From NCBI RefSeq assembly GCF_901447155.2, contig NZ_LR588417.1, forward strand, positions 61,836 to 125,835: 64,000 nucleotides of DNA. Reading direction: 5' to 3'. The notes under the pieces were generated by a model. That model did not search any database and was not told the origin of the DNA. It saw nothing but the letters and a program-made list of their open reading frames with translations. Position numbers and translations under genes: made by a program. Numbering within the stretch: the stretch's first letter is position 1; each line of letters begins with the position of its first letter. Positions 28,104 to 37,399 of this stretch are shown here, piece by piece. Source of the stretch: Peptoniphilus catoniae. Lineage in GTDB: Bacteria; Bacillota; Clostridia; Tissierellales; Peptoniphilaceae.

Positions 28104-28604
28104 ATGAATATAAAGTTCGGTGGACAAGAAATGCATCTTGAAGGTAGTCATGTAAAGGTTGGAGATAAGGCACCTGAGTTTAAGGCGGTAAAAAATGACC
28201 TGTCAGAATTTAACTCAGAGGAGCATAAGGGTAAAATAAGAATTTATTCAGTAGTGCCGTCAATTGATACCGGGGTTTGCTCTCTTCAGACTAAAAGCTT
28301 TAACGAAGAAGCATCAAAGCTTGGGGATAATGTTTATATAATTACAATTTCCAATGACTTGCCCTTTGCTCAACAAAGATTTTGCGGAGCTGAAGGTATA
28401 GATAAGTCTATAATAGTTTCAGACTACAGGGATCATGAATTTGGGGAAAAGTACGGTTTTCTAATTAAGGAGCTTAAACTTTTAAGTCGTGGAGTTGTAA
28501 TAGTTGATAAAGATGGCAAGGTTGCCTATGTGGAATATGTAAATGAGGTTACTCACGAGGTTGACTTTGAGGCAGCTCTTAATGCAGTTAAAGAGCTTGT
28601 TTAA
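28104..28604 (+). CDS. tpx: Thiol peroxidase (atypical 2-Cys peroxiredoxin)
   Basis: 166 residues, standard for Tpx. The peroxidatic Cys59 is in PSIDTGVCSLQT and the resolving Cys94 in FAQQRFCGAEGI, both at the expected positions. It reduces peroxides using thioredoxin. The frame is open from 28053, but GGAGG directly upstream of ATG 28104 and the family length fix the start. The stop overlaps the rlmH start (TAATG). Confidence 0.96.
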   Translation: MNIKFGGQEMHLEGSHVKVGDKAPEFKAVKNDLSEFNSEEHKGKIRIYSVVPSIDTGVCSLQTKSFNEEASKLGDNVYIITISNDLPFAQQRFCGAEGIDKSIIVSDYRDHEFGEKYGFLIKELKLLSRGVVIVDKDGKVAYVEYVNEVTHEVDFEAALNAVKELV

Positions 28605-29080
28605 TGAATATAAATATAATAGGGGTAGGTAAGGTAAAGGAAGATTATATAAAAGAAGGGGTAAAGGAGTTTACCAAAAGGCTGTCCTCTCACGCCAAGG
28701 TGGAAATAATAGAAGTTCCCGACGAAGCTGCAGGGGAAAATTTATCTGAAAAGGATAAGCAGATAGTAATTGAAGCTGAGGGGGAAAGACTCAAAAGGCA
28801 TATAAAATCAGGCTATACCATAGCCCTTGATATAAAAGGAAAAAAGCTTAGTTCTGAAGCTTTTGCAGAAAAGCTCAAGGATATAATGCTTGAAGGCAAC
28901 TCCACCATTAATTTTCTAATAGGAGGATCTTTAGGTCTTAGTGAGGAAATTTTAAAGGAGGCCGATTTTAGACTTTCCTTTTCAGATATGACCTTTCCTC
29001 ACCAGCTTATGAGACTGATACTTTTGGAACAGGTCTATAGATGCTTCAGAATAATAAATAACTATCCCTACCACAAATAA
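28604..29080 (+). CDS. rlmH: 23S rRNA (pseudouridine1915-N3)-methyltransferase RlmH
   Basis: 158 residues, a SPOUT methyltransferase that modifies helix 69 of 23S rRNA. Motifs: NFLIGGSLGLSEEIL and the knot region PHQLMRLILLEQVYRCFRI near the C-terminus, ending YPYHK as is usual. It overlaps tpx by one base. RlmH genes are often near the origin in Bacillota, fitting the rest of the window. Confidence 0.97.
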   Translation: MNINIIGVGKVKEDYIKEGVKEFTKRLSSHAKVEIIEVPDEAAGENLSEKDKQIVIEAEGERLKRHIKSGYTIALDIKGKKLSSEAFAEKLKDIMLEGNSTINFLIGGSLGLSEEILKEADFRLSFSDMTFPHQLMRLILLEQVYRCFRIINNYPYHK

Positions 29081-29085
29081 AAAAT

Positions 29086-29124
29086 AACCGCTCAAGATCA
29101 ATTAAAGCTTGGGCGGTTTTTTGA
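29086..29124 (+). terminator. Terminator of tpx-rlmH
   Basis: AACCGCTCAAG and CTTGGGCGGTT arms with one wobble, followed by TTTT, starting 6 bases after the rlmH stop. Confidence 0.85.
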
Positions 29125-29149
29125 TTAACTAATATTAATTTATAAGTGT

Positions 29150-30325
29150 TTAAGACTTTTTAACTATACAATCTGCCTGTGTAAGGGCAAACTTTGCAAG
29201 TAAGGGTCCGAAAAGCTCATAAACAATTGTAGCTCCCAAGATAACTGTCCTTATCATTGAACCATGAGGTTCGGGTATTTCTTGACTGGCTATTAAGCTT
29301 AGACCTATGGCAACACCCGCTTGTGGTACAAGGGTAAGTCCCAAATATCTTTGGACTTTTTTAGACATACCTGTAATTTTTGATGAAGAAAAGGCTCCAA
29401 GATACTTTCCTAAAACTCTTCCGAAGATATAGAAGACTCCTATAAGACCTACACTTTTAAGACCTGCAAGGTTTAAGTCTGCTCCTGAAAGTACAAAGAA
29501 ACACATAAATATAGGTGGTGTTATTCTATCAACTATATCAAAGTATCTTCTTGGGCTTACAGATATATTTGAAATTAAAACACTGGCACTCATTAGGGTT
29601 AAAAGACCTGAGAGGCCGAGCATATCAGCAAGAGATGCCAACATAAAAACAGTTGCTATTATTAAGGACAAAAGCTCATTTTCAGTTTTAACCCTTTTGG
29701 CAACAAGGGAATATAAAAATCCTCCTACCAAACCTATAACAATTGAAAGAACAATATCTAAAATAGGTTCCACTAGCATGGAAGCCATACCCATATCTGA
29801 GCCTTTTAGCATATTAACCGCCAAAGAAGAACAGATACCGAAGGCTATAATACACACTGCGTCATCAAGGGCAACTACAGGCAGAAGCACATCTACCAGC
29901 TCTCCCTTGGCTCGATACTCTCTAATTACCATAAGAGTTGCAGCAGGTGCAGTGGCACAGGCTATACTTGCCAGGGTAATTGAAAAGGGGAAGTCCATTT
30001 TAAAGATAAAAAGACATCCCAACAAAACTACTACAAGGGCACCTAGGGCTTCAAAAACAGTTATAAGAGCAATTTTACTTCCAAGCTTTTTTAAAACTGA
30101 AAGCTTCATTTCAGCACCTATTGAAAAGGCTATAAAGCTTAAGGCAACATTACTTAAAATCTCAAGAGACTTTACACCGTCCTTAGGTATCAGATTTAAA
30201 ACCGAAGGGCCTATAATTATTCCGGCAATTAAAAATCCCGTAACCTCGGGAAATTTAATCTTTGAAAAGAGGCGGGCAAAAATCATTCCGCCAAACAACA
30301 AAATCGCTATATAAAACATACTCAT
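29150..30325 (-). CDS. Cation:proton antiporter (CPA2/Kef family membrane domain)
   Basis: 391 residues, about twelve hydrophobic segments with GFLIAGIIIGPSVLNLIP near the N-terminus, the CPA2 style. There is no cytoplasmic RCK domain, unlike Kef. It exchanges Na+ or K+ for protons. It starts on the TAATG overlap with the PII-like gene, so the small protein may be its regulatory partner. Confidence 0.9.
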   Translation of the reverse strand: MSMFYIAILLFGGMIFARLFSKIKFPEVTGFLIAGIIIGPSVLNLIPKDGVKSLEILSNVALSFIAFSIGAEMKLSVLKKLGSKIALITVFEALGALVVVLLGCLFIFKMDFPFSITLASIACATAPAATLMVIREYRAKGELVDVLLPVVALDDAVCIIAFGICSSLAVNMLKGSDMGMASMLVEPILDIVLSIVIGLVGGFLYSLVAKRVKTENELLSLIIATVFMLASLADMLGLSGLLTLMSASVLISNISVSPRRYFDIVDRITPPIFMCFFVLSGADLNLAGLKSVGLIGVFYIFGRVLGKYLGAFSSSKITGMSKKVQRYLGLTLVPQAGVAIGLSLIASQEIPEPHGSMIRTVILGATIVYELFGPLLAKFALTQADCIVKKS

Positions 30326-30660
30326 TACTTGGTCAATCCCTCTACATTGCTAATAGGGAAGTCAAACATTATCCCTACATTTTCTTTGTTTAAATTTCCA
30401 ACTATCTTTCTTACACAGTCCTTTGCAATTTCAAGTTTTTTTTCATCAAGAATCAAAAACATGGTTTTATTATAAGGCCTGCCTCCACTAAGCATGGTAC
30501 GAAGATAATTATAGCTTACACCTATGGAGTGCTCCACCATAGTTTGTCCCATGCCCTGGCTATCCAATATAGTGCCGCCTTTAATACCGTTTTTATCAAA
30601 CTCAATTAAAAGTTCATCTATATGGGCATCACTGTTTAAAACTATAAATAACATATTCAT
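30325..30660 (-). CDS. PII-like small signalling protein
   Basis: 111 residues with an alpha/beta pattern like PII-type trimers: MLFIVLNSDAHIDELLIEFD, a glycine-containing loop around KGGTILDSQGMGQ, and a C-terminal strand VGIMFDFPIS. It lacks the uridylylated T-loop tyrosine context of GlnB. Coupled by overlap to the antiporter gene. A regulator of ion transport by a nucleotide ligand is a reasonable inference. The start is ATG behind GGGAGG. Confidence 0.65.
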   Translation of the reverse strand: MNMLFIVLNSDAHIDELLIEFDKNGIKGGTILDSQGMGQTMVEHSIGVSYNYLRTMLSGGRPYNKTMFLILDEKKLEIAKDCVRKIVGNLNKENVGIMFDFPISNVEGLTK

Positions 30661-30730
30661 AATTATTCCTCCCTTATTCGAGTATACTCTTTAAGAGTTT
30701 AAAGACAAGAAAAAATTTATTCTTTTTGTC

Positions 30731-31330
30731 TTAATTAAACTCTATTGTATAAGAGTCTTCTCCCGTATTATATATGGATAGGATTTCTTCAATGGCTTTT
30801 TGTGCAGCTTCTTTTGAATTTGCAAGAAGATTTTTTGACAGGGCCTTTTTCTCCATAAGGGCCTTTTGATCCTTATAGAAGCCTGAGTAGTCTTCAAGGT
30901 TAATAGGATTAAAAACAGAATTCTTTTCGTCAAAAATAGTAATTGAAGAATCATTTATTTCGTGAGAAAGAATCTTAGCATCAGGCATTTTGATTTTTAT
31001 AATCTTTTTTTCCTTATCAAGACTTAAATCAAGCTTTGAAAGATCTACTCCCGCAGATATAATACCGTCATAGGATAAGATAAATTTCTTTTGAGTAAAG
31101 GGTATTTTAAAACCGTAAAATTCATTTTGATTTTCAAAGGACGCCATATTGGTGTAGTAGTATTTAGTAACGGTAAGTTCCTTTGAATCCTTAATTTGGT
31201 TGGTTAAAAGCTCCGATGTAATAACAGGCTCCTTGTCCAAGGCCCCCTGATTCTTTCCATAGAAGAAGGCACCGATAACAAGGGCTGATAAAATCAAACA
31301 AACTATTATTAAATTTTTAACTTTTTTCAT
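30731..31330 (-). CDS. DUF4230-family membrane-anchored protein
   Basis: 199 residues, one N-terminal membrane anchor (VKNLIIVCLILSALVIGAFF) and an extracellular beta-rich domain of DUF4230 type with LTVTKYYYTNMASF. The C-terminal third is charged and helical. No function is known. The start has AGGAGATAGT. It stands alone between the PII-like and flavodiiron genes; the 70-base gap before the PII-like gene contains AT-rich inverted repeats. Confidence 0.8.
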   Translation of the reverse strand: MKKVKNLIIVCLILSALVIGAFFYGKNQGALDKEPVITSELLTNQIKDSKELTVTKYYYTNMASFENQNEFYGFKIPFTQKKFILSYDGIISAGVDLSKLDLSLDKEKKIIKIKMPDAKILSHEINDSSITIFDEKNSVFNPINLEDYSGFYKDQKALMEKKALSKNLLANSKEAAQKAIEEILSIYNTGEDSYTIEFN

Positions 31331-31426
31331 ACTATCTCCTTTTTTATAAACTGTCCTTTATTATAGGACAAAAAGAATTAATATGGCAAGCTATAAGAAT
31401 ATTTTAGCTTAAAAAAATTTCAGATT

Positions 31427-31468
31427 AAAAAGGCTCCCTAATCCAAGGGCTACTTGTAATTAGAGAGC
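31427..31468 (-). terminator. Terminator of the flavodiiron protein gene
   Basis: On the minus strand GCTCTCTAAT pairs with ATTAGGGAGC, followed by CTTTTTAAT, just after the stop at 31476. Confidence 0.75.
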
Positions 31469-31475
31469 TCTAAAT

Positions 31476-32690
31476 TTATTTTTCTTCAGATGCCTTTAAA
31501 ATTCTTCTTGCAACTTCTCTTCCAAGTTCCTTTAGCTCCTCAGCTTCTTTAGGATTTGCAGCACCTTGAATTTCAGGAATGGTTTCGATATAGTTAAGCT
31601 TTTCTTCTTCAAGGAAGCCCTTTAATCTTTTGACAGCTCCCCCTGACCATGAGAAGGAACCGAAAGCTCCCCAAATATTGTTTTTCATCTTTTGGTGACT
31701 AAGATCTGAAAGTAGATATCCCATAGGAGGGAAGATATTATTGTCATAGGAGCAGGATCCTAAAATTACTCCCTTATATTTCCAGGTGTCTGAAAGAATA
31801 TAGGACATATCAACCTTGGTAATATCACTAACCTTAACTACACCTATACCACCTTCAACAACTCCCTGTGCAACAAGCTCAGCCATTTGCTCTGTATTGC
31901 CGTACATGGAACCATATACTATTAAAACTCCGTCAACAGTTTCCTGCTTGGCAAGAGATGTGTAAAGGTTTAGTATTTTTGAAGGATCCTTTCTCCAAAT
32001 AGGACCATGGTCCGGACAAATCATTTTAATATCCAGGTGAGACAATTTGTTAAGAGCGGCAAGAGCCTGTTTTGAATATTTACCGACTATATTAATGTAA
32101 TACCTTCTGGTTTCGTCAAGATATTGGGAGTCAAAGTCGATTTGATCGTCAAATATAGCGCCATCAAGAGTGCCGAAGCCTCCAAATATATCTTGAGAAA
32201 ATAGGATTTTATCATCTTCATCATAACAAACCATGGACTCAGGCCAGTGAACCATAGGCGTGGTATAAAAGGTGTATCTTTTATCTCCAAGGGTGATAGT
32301 TTCTTTATCCTTTACCACTATAATATTATCTTCAATATTGTAATAATTTTTTAAAAAGGGTAGAGTCCTTTTGTTACATACTATTTTAGTATTAGGGTAG
32401 TTATCCATAATAGTAGTAAGTCCGGAGCTGTGATCCGGTTCAATATGGTCTATTATAATGTAGTCTAAATCCTCTCCCTCCAGGGCGTCATAAAGTCTTT
32501 CAAGAAATACCGTAATTCTGTTAAGTTTAACGGAATCTATAAGGATGTTGGCCTTTCCCTTTACCAAATAGGAATTGTAGGCAACTCCATTGGGAATGGG
32601 CCACATGCCTTCAAACTTATGAGTGATACGGTCATTAACCCCGATGTAATAAAAATTATCGTCGATTTTTTGGCTTAGTAAATGTTCCAT
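31476..32690 (-). CDS. FprA-family A-type flavodiiron protein
   Basis: 404 residues. An N-terminal diiron beta-lactamase fold with HIEPDHSSGL (the H-x-E-x-D-H motif) and later HWPESMVCYD; the C-terminal flavodoxin domain begins LIVYGSMYGNTEQMAEL. These enzymes reduce O2 or NO to water or N2O in anaerobes. An in-frame ATG at 32705 precedes it, but GGAGAAAGC favours ATG 32690. Flavodiiron proteins of this length are normal. It is divergent from the ZIP transporter. Confidence 0.95.
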   Translation of the reverse strand: MEHLLSQKIDDNFYYIGVNDRITHKFEGMWPIPNGVAYNSYLVKGKANILIDSVKLNRITVFLERLYDALEGEDLDYIIIDHIEPDHSSGLTTIMDNYPNTKIVCNKRTLPFLKNYYNIEDNIIVVKDKETITLGDKRYTFYTTPMVHWPESMVCYDEDDKILFSQDIFGGFGTLDGAIFDDQIDFDSQYLDETRRYYINIVGKYSKQALAALNKLSHLDIKMICPDHGPIWRKDPSKILNLYTSLAKQETVDGVLIVYGSMYGNTEQMAELVAQGVVEGGIGVVKVSDITKVDMSYILSDTWKYKGVILGSCSYDNNIFPPMGYLLSDLSHQKMKNNIWGAFGSFSWSGGAVKRLKGFLEEEKLNYIETIPEIQGAANPKEAEELKELGREVARRILKASEEK

Positions 32691-32891
32691 GCTTTCTCCT
32701 TTCATTTAACAGTTGTGTTTATGATAACAATTAAGCTTATTCAAGCTAAACTATTTTATATTAATTTGTTATAAATTAATTTAATTATAACATTGACTTA
32801 TAAAAAACAGAAGTCATCTTAATTATTTGAAATTTAAGAGGGTTAATATTTTTAAATTTATGTATGATATCTATATAAAAGGAGATGAGAA

Positions 32892-33665
32892 ATGAATAAT
32901 TTAAATCCAAAAATTATAATTATATTAGGCTGCATATTACCCGGTTTATTTACTGGTGTCGGAGCCTTGCCTATATTTTCTACAAAAAGTGTATCTCAAA
33001 AGATTCTTGACTCTTTACTTGGAGCTGCAGCCGGAGTAATGCTTGCTGCAACCTGCTTTTCTCTAATTTTACCCAGCATTGAAATTGGTGGAGGAGGAAT
33101 AGGAGCTGTAACAGTGACATCTATGGGAATATTCTTGGGAGGAGTTATGATTGACTTAATTGACAGATATGCTCCCCATGAACATTTAATTACTAAGAAA
33201 GTCGAAGGAAAAAACGCTGAAAGTTTAAAAAAGATTTGGCTTTTTATTATAGCCATTACAATTCATAATTTTCCTGAAGGTCTTGCTACAGGTGTAGGCT
33301 TCGGAACTGAAGATATAAACAACGGAATAGCTATAGCCTTAGGTATAGGTTTGCAAAACATGCCGGAAGGACTTGCAGTGGCATTATCCCTTGTAAGGGA
33401 AAATTATTCTACTAAGGAAGCCTTTATAATTGCCGGCTTAACAGGTCTTGTTGAACCTGTCGGAGCCTTTTTGGGCTATGGACTGGTATCTGTTTTCCAA
33501 CCTATTATAGGTTTTATACTTGCCCTTGCAGGAGGAGCCATGCTTTTTGTAATAAGTGATGAAATTATTCCTGAAACCCATTCCAACGGCTATGAAAGAC
33601 AGGCTACCTACGGAATAATAGTGGGCTTTATAGTAATGATGTTTTTAGATATACTTTTAGGTTAA
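32892..33665 (+). CDS. ZIP-family divalent metal transporter
   Basis: 257 residues, about eight membrane segments. The metal-binding motifs are HNFPEGLATGVGFG (segment 4) and NMPEGLAVALSL (segment 5), with Asn in place of the first His in the second motif. A short loop with HEH lies before segment 4. It imports Zn, Fe or Mn. The start has AAAGGAGATGAG. Monocistronic, ends at a terminator. Confidence 0.92.
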   Translation: MNNLNPKIIIILGCILPGLFTGVGALPIFSTKSVSQKILDSLLGAAAGVMLAATCFSLILPSIEIGGGGIGAVTVTSMGIFLGGVMIDLIDRYAPHEHLITKKVEGKNAESLKKIWLFIIAITIHNFPEGLATGVGFGTEDINNGIAIALGIGLQNMPEGLAVALSLVRENYSTKEAFIIAGLTGLVEPVGAFLGYGLVSVFQPIIGFILALAGGAMLFVISDEIIPETHSNGYERQATYGIIVGFIVMMFLDILLG

Positions 33666-33677
33666 ATAGATAAAATA

Positions 33678-33706
33678 AAGGCAGGTGGTTTTGCCCATCT
33701 GCCTTA
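33678..33706 (+). terminator. Bidirectional terminator
   Basis: AAGGCAGGTGG and CCATCTGCCTT arms between two converging genes, with T residues after it and A residues before it. Confidence 0.7.
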
Positions 33707-33709
33707 TAT

Positions 33710-34594
33710 TTATTCTTTTATAAAATTGTAAACTTCTTGGTAAACCTCTATATTATTATCCTCGTTTAATATCTCATGACTCATATTTGCAAAAAACTTC
33801 ATGTCAACCTTATATCCCAAGTCCTTGTAAAGCTTATAGACTTTTTTAACTCCCTTGGTCTTATCTCCTACAGGGTCTTCTTTACCTGAAAGAAGGAGTA
33901 GGCTTGTATCCTTATCTGTCTTTGAAACAACATCCTTATCAATGATTTTTTTAAGAAGTCGTGAAAGTCCCAGGTATCCGTTGTCTGTAAAGGAGAAGCT
34001 GCAATACTTATCTTCTTTTCTTCTTTGGAGGTTGTCCTTATTAAAGCTGATCCAACTTTCTCCCAAAGGAGCCTTTATTTGATAAGCACCAAGACTTAAT
34101 AAGAGGAGAAGCTTAGATTTGTAATTTTCTCCAAACACCTTAATTGATGCTTTGGATAAGTTATTTAAAAGCTTTACCTCGCCTTGTGATATATAACCTG
34201 TCCCAATAAGAATAACTTTTTTACTTTTATACTTACTTATTAAATATCTTGTTATAAAAGATCCCATAGAATGTCCCAGGTAGTATAGGGGCAGATTGTA
34301 TTTTTCTTTAAGATAGTTGCTTAAGCTATAAACATCCTCTATTAAATAATCCTCTACAGGGCCTTCTCCGAAGTAGCCGAGCTTTCTTGCAGTGGGCCCA
34401 TGCCCCAAGTGATTGTTTCCTGCAACAAGTATGTTTTTTGAGTTTAAAAATTTTGCAAAGTCATCATACCTGTCAATATGTTCAACCATTCCATGAGAGA
34501 TTTGCAAAATACAGCTAGGATTTTCGCAGTCCCAAATCCTTGCATAAATATTATCCTCGCCGTTAGATGATTTGTAATTTATAGTGTAGCTCAT
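33710..34594 (-). CDS. Alpha/beta hydrolase, lysophospholipase/monoacylglycerol lipase type
   Basis: 294 residues, S33-like fold. Nucleophile elbow GHSMGSF, upstream NHLGHGPTARKLG and a catalytic His in NMSHEILNE. It resembles bacterial monoacylglycerol lipases and PldB-like enzymes. No signal peptide, so it is cytoplasmic. It starts on an ATGA overlap with the 98-residue membrane gene, which overlaps surE likewise. Confidence 0.88.
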   Translation of the reverse strand: MSYTINYKSSNGEDNIYARIWDCENPSCILQISHGMVEHIDRYDDFAKFLNSKNILVAGNNHLGHGPTARKLGYFGEGPVEDYLIEDVYSLSNYLKEKYNLPLYYLGHSMGSFITRYLISKYKSKKVILIGTGYISQGEVKLLNNLSKASIKVFGENYKSKLLLLLSLGAYQIKAPLGESWISFNKDNLQRRKEDKYCSFSFTDNGYLGLSRLLKKIIDKDVVSKTDKDTSLLLLSGKEDPVGDKTKGVKKVYKLYKDLGYKVDMKFFANMSHEILNEDNNIEVYQEVYNFIKE

Positions 34595-34887
34595 TTGAAT
34601 TTTGACTTAAACCAAAATAAATAGCTTAAAACTACAAGCATCAGGATATTTAAAACGGCGCTTGTTATTTTCCTTCCGCTATAGTTTTTAGACTCAATTA
34701 TACTCATAATGTTGGTGCCTACAAGGACCAAAAGAGTGGAAGCTGTAAGCCCTGTTGCAAGATATTTTAAAGGCACAAGCTCCAATTGAAAGTTTGATAC
34801 AAAAGCAAGGATAGAGGTTAATACAATTGTTATTAAAAATATTTTTGCAGATAAGTTTTCTCTTGTCTGCCATTTTTTAGATTTCAT
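34591..34887 (-). CDS. Hypothetical membrane protein
   Basis: 98 residues with three hydrophobic segments (KIFLITIVLTSILAFV, LATGLTASTLLVLVG, VLNILMLVVLSYLFWF). It is not recognised. It is joined to surE and the lipase-like gene by 4-base overlaps, which is good support that it is translated. Confidence 0.65.
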   Translation of the reverse strand: MKSKKWQTRENLSAKIFLITIVLTSILAFVSNFQLELVPLKYLATGLTASTLLVLVGTNIMSIIESKNYSGRKITSAVLNILMLVVLSYLFWFKSKFK

Positions 34888-35624
34888 ATTTCATCACTTA
34901 ATTTTTCTATTAATTTTTTATTGTTAAGATCATAAACCAAAGGAGTGAGAGTGGCATAGCCTTTGGACAGATAAAATCTGTCTGAGCTTGGAATATCATC
35001 TTCATCAGGTCTTGGACCCAGCTTTAAAAGGTAACTGTCGTCATTTTTAGTAATTTTATAATTATCCGGAACGGATCCGCCTATCATACAAACCTTAACT
35101 CCTTTAAGGTCTTCGTATTTAAGATTAGGCACATTTATATTTAGGACTTGCAGCCTGTCAAGTTTATTGTGTAATTTATTAAAGACCTCTATGGCAATTT
35201 TAGCAGCTGAGCTGAACTTGGTTTTTTCACGAGCGTATTGAGCTGAGATAGCAATTGAATTTAAGCCGAAGACGTTGGCTTCTATAGCTGCTGAAACAGT
35301 GCCTGAATAAAGAATATCCATGCCTGCATTGTAGCCCAGGTTAACTCCTGAAAAGCAGTAATCAAAGCTATCAAAAAGTTTAAGTGCAGCCCTTACTGAG
35401 TCTGCAGGTGTACCTGAAACGCTATAGCATTCACAGTCAAGGTCTTTAATTTTAACAGGATGAACTACAAGCTCCTCCATTAGTGTTATTGAATGGCTTT
35501 TGCCTGAATTTTCAAATTCGGGAGCCACCATTATCACCTCATGACCTTCAGCTAAAAGTGCCTTGGCCATTGCCTTTATACCGGGGGCAAAGAATCCGTC
35601 GTCATTTGTAAGAAGTATTTTCAT
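34884..35624 (-). CDS. surE: 5'/3'-nucleotidase SurE
   Basis: 246 residues, a metal-dependent phosphatase of nucleoside monophosphates. The metal site is LLTNDDGFFAPGI near the N-terminus, with GTPADSVRAAL and NLGYNAGMDILYSGTVSAA (Asn for metal). Length typical. The start has GGAGGATAT. It is just downstream of yycJ by 8 bases. Confidence 0.95.
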   Translation of the reverse strand: MKILLTNDDGFFAPGIKAMAKALLAEGHEVIMVAPEFENSGKSHSITLMEELVVHPVKIKDLDCECYSVSGTPADSVRAALKLFDSFDYCFSGVNLGYNAGMDILYSGTVSAAIEANVFGLNSIAISAQYAREKTKFSSAAKIAIEVFNKLHNKLDRLQVLNINVPNLKYEDLKGVKVCMIGGSVPDNYKITKNDDSYLLKLGPRPDEDDIPSSDRFYLSKGYATLTPLVYDLNNKKLIEKLSDEI

Positions 35625-35632
35625 ATATCCTC

Positions 35633-36418
35633 CTATAAGTCGTAAATAGTTGAAACTGAATCTCTAGGTGAGACCTCCATTATATAATCGATACCCTCTC
35701 TGATGTTTTTATTTGTTAGGGAATCTCTTACTGTTCTTACGGCAAGCTTAGGGTCGTTGTTGTCCCTGGAAAGGTGGGACAGCATTACTATTTCCTCGCT
35801 TTTAGATAAAAGCCTTTCTAAAATTTTAGCCGCATTATCATTGGAAAGATGGCCTCTTGTTGACATAATCCTTTGTTTTGTGGACCAGGGATAGCTGCCT
35901 TGAATCAGCATATCGCTGTCGTGGTTGGATTCAAGGTAGTAAAGGGAGGACCCTTTAATTCTCTCCATCATTTCAGGACTTACCATGCCTGTATCGGTAA
36001 CTATTGATATCTTTTTGTTGCCAATTATACTGTAGCAAGTTCCCTTAACACAATCGTGAAAGGAATCCATAGGATCTATATAAAGATCCTTAAAGTTGAA
36101 AGCTTTATTATTTTGGAAAAAATATATATTTTCGCCACTTATTTCTTTAGTTATAGGCAACATGGCCTTAAAGGTTTCCTCAGTTGTAAATATCTTCATA
36201 TTGTGTCGCCTGGATAAGACTCCCGCTCCCTTAACATGATCTATATGTTCATGGGTTAAAAAAATCGCATCTATTGAATCTATATCCACGTTTATATCCT
36301 TTAGAAGATTTTCTATTTTTTTACCTGAAAGACCGGCATCTATAAGTATTTTGGTGTTTTTATATTCCAGGTACTGACAGTTACCTGAAGAGCCGCTTGA
36401 TAGTGAGCAGAATTTCAT
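35633..36418 (-). CDS. yycJ: MBL-fold hydrolase YycJ/WalJ
   Basis: 261 residues. Metallo-beta-lactamase fold with FLTHEHIDHVKGAG, further ligands in SHDCVKGTCYS and the C-terminal VMLSHLSRDNN. This is the YycJ family usually found beside walRK. The frame is open to 36448, but GGAGG sets ATG 36418. It is separated from yycI by about 130 bases, including a terminator, so it is probably transcribed separately from walRK here. Confidence 0.93.
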   Translation of the reverse strand: MKFCSLSSGSSGNCQYLEYKNTKILIDAGLSGKKIENLLKDINVDIDSIDAIFLTHEHIDHVKGAGVLSRRHNMKIFTTEETFKAMLPITKEISGENIYFFQNNKAFNFKDLYIDPMDSFHDCVKGTCYSIIGNKKISIVTDTGMVSPEMMERIKGSSLYYLESNHDSDMLIQGSYPWSTKQRIMSTRGHLSNDNAAKILERLLSKSEEIVMLSHLSRDNNDPKLAVRTVRDSLTNKNIREGIDYIMEVSPRDSVSTIYDL

Positions 36419-36536
36419 CTTAAAACCTCCGATAAGTAATTCTACCACAATAATTATTCAAGGGCAAAGGATTAAGCCTTGAGCCTAAATTATAAAGCAT
36501 AAATTTAAAAAGTAAGTTTATTTCTTGTAAATAATA

Positions 36537-36561
36537 AAAGGGCGGATTAAAAACTATCCGC
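36537..36561 (-). terminator. Terminator overlapping the end of yycI
   Basis: On the minus strand GGCGGAT pairs with ATCCGCC around a short loop and is followed by CTTTT. The stem lies across the yycI stop codon (36547-36549). Confidence 0.8.
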
Positions 36562-37398
36562 CACTGTATTTGTTCCGTCATTAAATTGTATTTTCCAAGC
36601 AGGTATTGCTCTACCTTGAGTTACTCTTGTAATATCATCTACATAGCCTTGACTTTCCGGGTCAAAGTAATAGCATTGGTCAATGTCTGTAACGGTTTTG
36701 CCATAGTAGTCGGAGCTGTCATCTAAAAGTCTTAAAAGGGACTTTGCAGCAGAGCTTAAATAGATTTCATTTTCAGACTGATCCTTTACGTTTATCCAAA
36801 GTCTGTCCATGGAGGTTACCACTCCGTTATCTATGGTAAAGTTCGTATAGGAACGCTCTATACTTACACCCTTGTAGAGCTTTGAAAAGGTCATTTGATA
36901 AACTCCATCCTCTTCTTTAAAGTAGCTGCACTGCATATTTGATGTGTCAAAGCCTCTATCCATAAGAAAAATTGTTGCAAGCTCCTCAGCTCTGTTAAAG
37001 TCTATTTTTTGCTTTTGTGTTATGTTCATAGTATTTTCATAAATAAGTCTTCTGGTATTAATTATACTTAGACTTTCCTTGTTAAAGGTTATTTTTGTAA
37101 CTTCCTTGTTGGGAGTTTCAATTTCGCCGTTACCGTTAAAAAATTTTTTGTTAATATAATCCTTATCATAGCTTTCAAATTCTACCAGAAGGGAGGGTAA
37201 CTTAGTCTTGTTTGTAGGGATATAAGAATCCACTTCTATACCCTCATCTTTTAACATGGATATGGTTTCTTTTATAAACTCGGGTGAAGAGGAGCTGTCT
37301 TTTTTAATAAGGTTGTTATTTAAAATATAGGCAAATAAAATACAGTTGGTTATTATCAGAGCAACTATTAAAATTATTTTTGATTTAGACCAATCCAT
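36547..37398 (-). CDS. yycI: WalK regulatory protein YycI
   Basis: 283 residues with one N-terminal membrane anchor (IILIVALIITNCILFAYIL) and an extracytoplasmic domain. YycI and YycH restrain or tune the WalK kinase at the membrane. Identification rests on the operon walR-walK-yycH-yycI and on the family pattern, since sequence is divergent; the C-terminal domain ends PAWKIQFNDG. The start has GGAGAG. Confidence 0.85.
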   Translation of the reverse strand: MDWSKSKIILIVALIITNCILFAYILNNNLIKKDSSSSPEFIKETISMLKDEGIEVDSYIPTNKTKLPSLLVEFESYDKDYINKKFFNGNGEIETPNKEVTKITFNKESLSIINTRRLIYENTMNITQKQKIDFNRAEELATIFLMDRGFDTSNMQCSYFKEEDGVYQMTFSKLYKGVSIERSYTNFTIDNGVVTSMDRLWINVKDQSENEIYLSSAAKSLLRLLDDSSDYYGKTVTDIDQCYYFDPESQGYVDDITRVTQGRAIPAWKIQFNDGTNTVADSF

Positions 37399-37399
37399 A

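Noticed and set aside
29697-30314. Long plus-strand open frame of about 205 codons
   Set aside because: It mirrors the antiporter gene on the opposite strand and encodes a low-complexity, Ile/Lys/Thr-rich product; a shadow frame.
30701-30732. AAGACAA/TTGTCTT hairpin as terminator of the DUF4230 gene
   Set aside because: Very AT-rich and weak; no clear T run on the minus strand beyond normal base composition.
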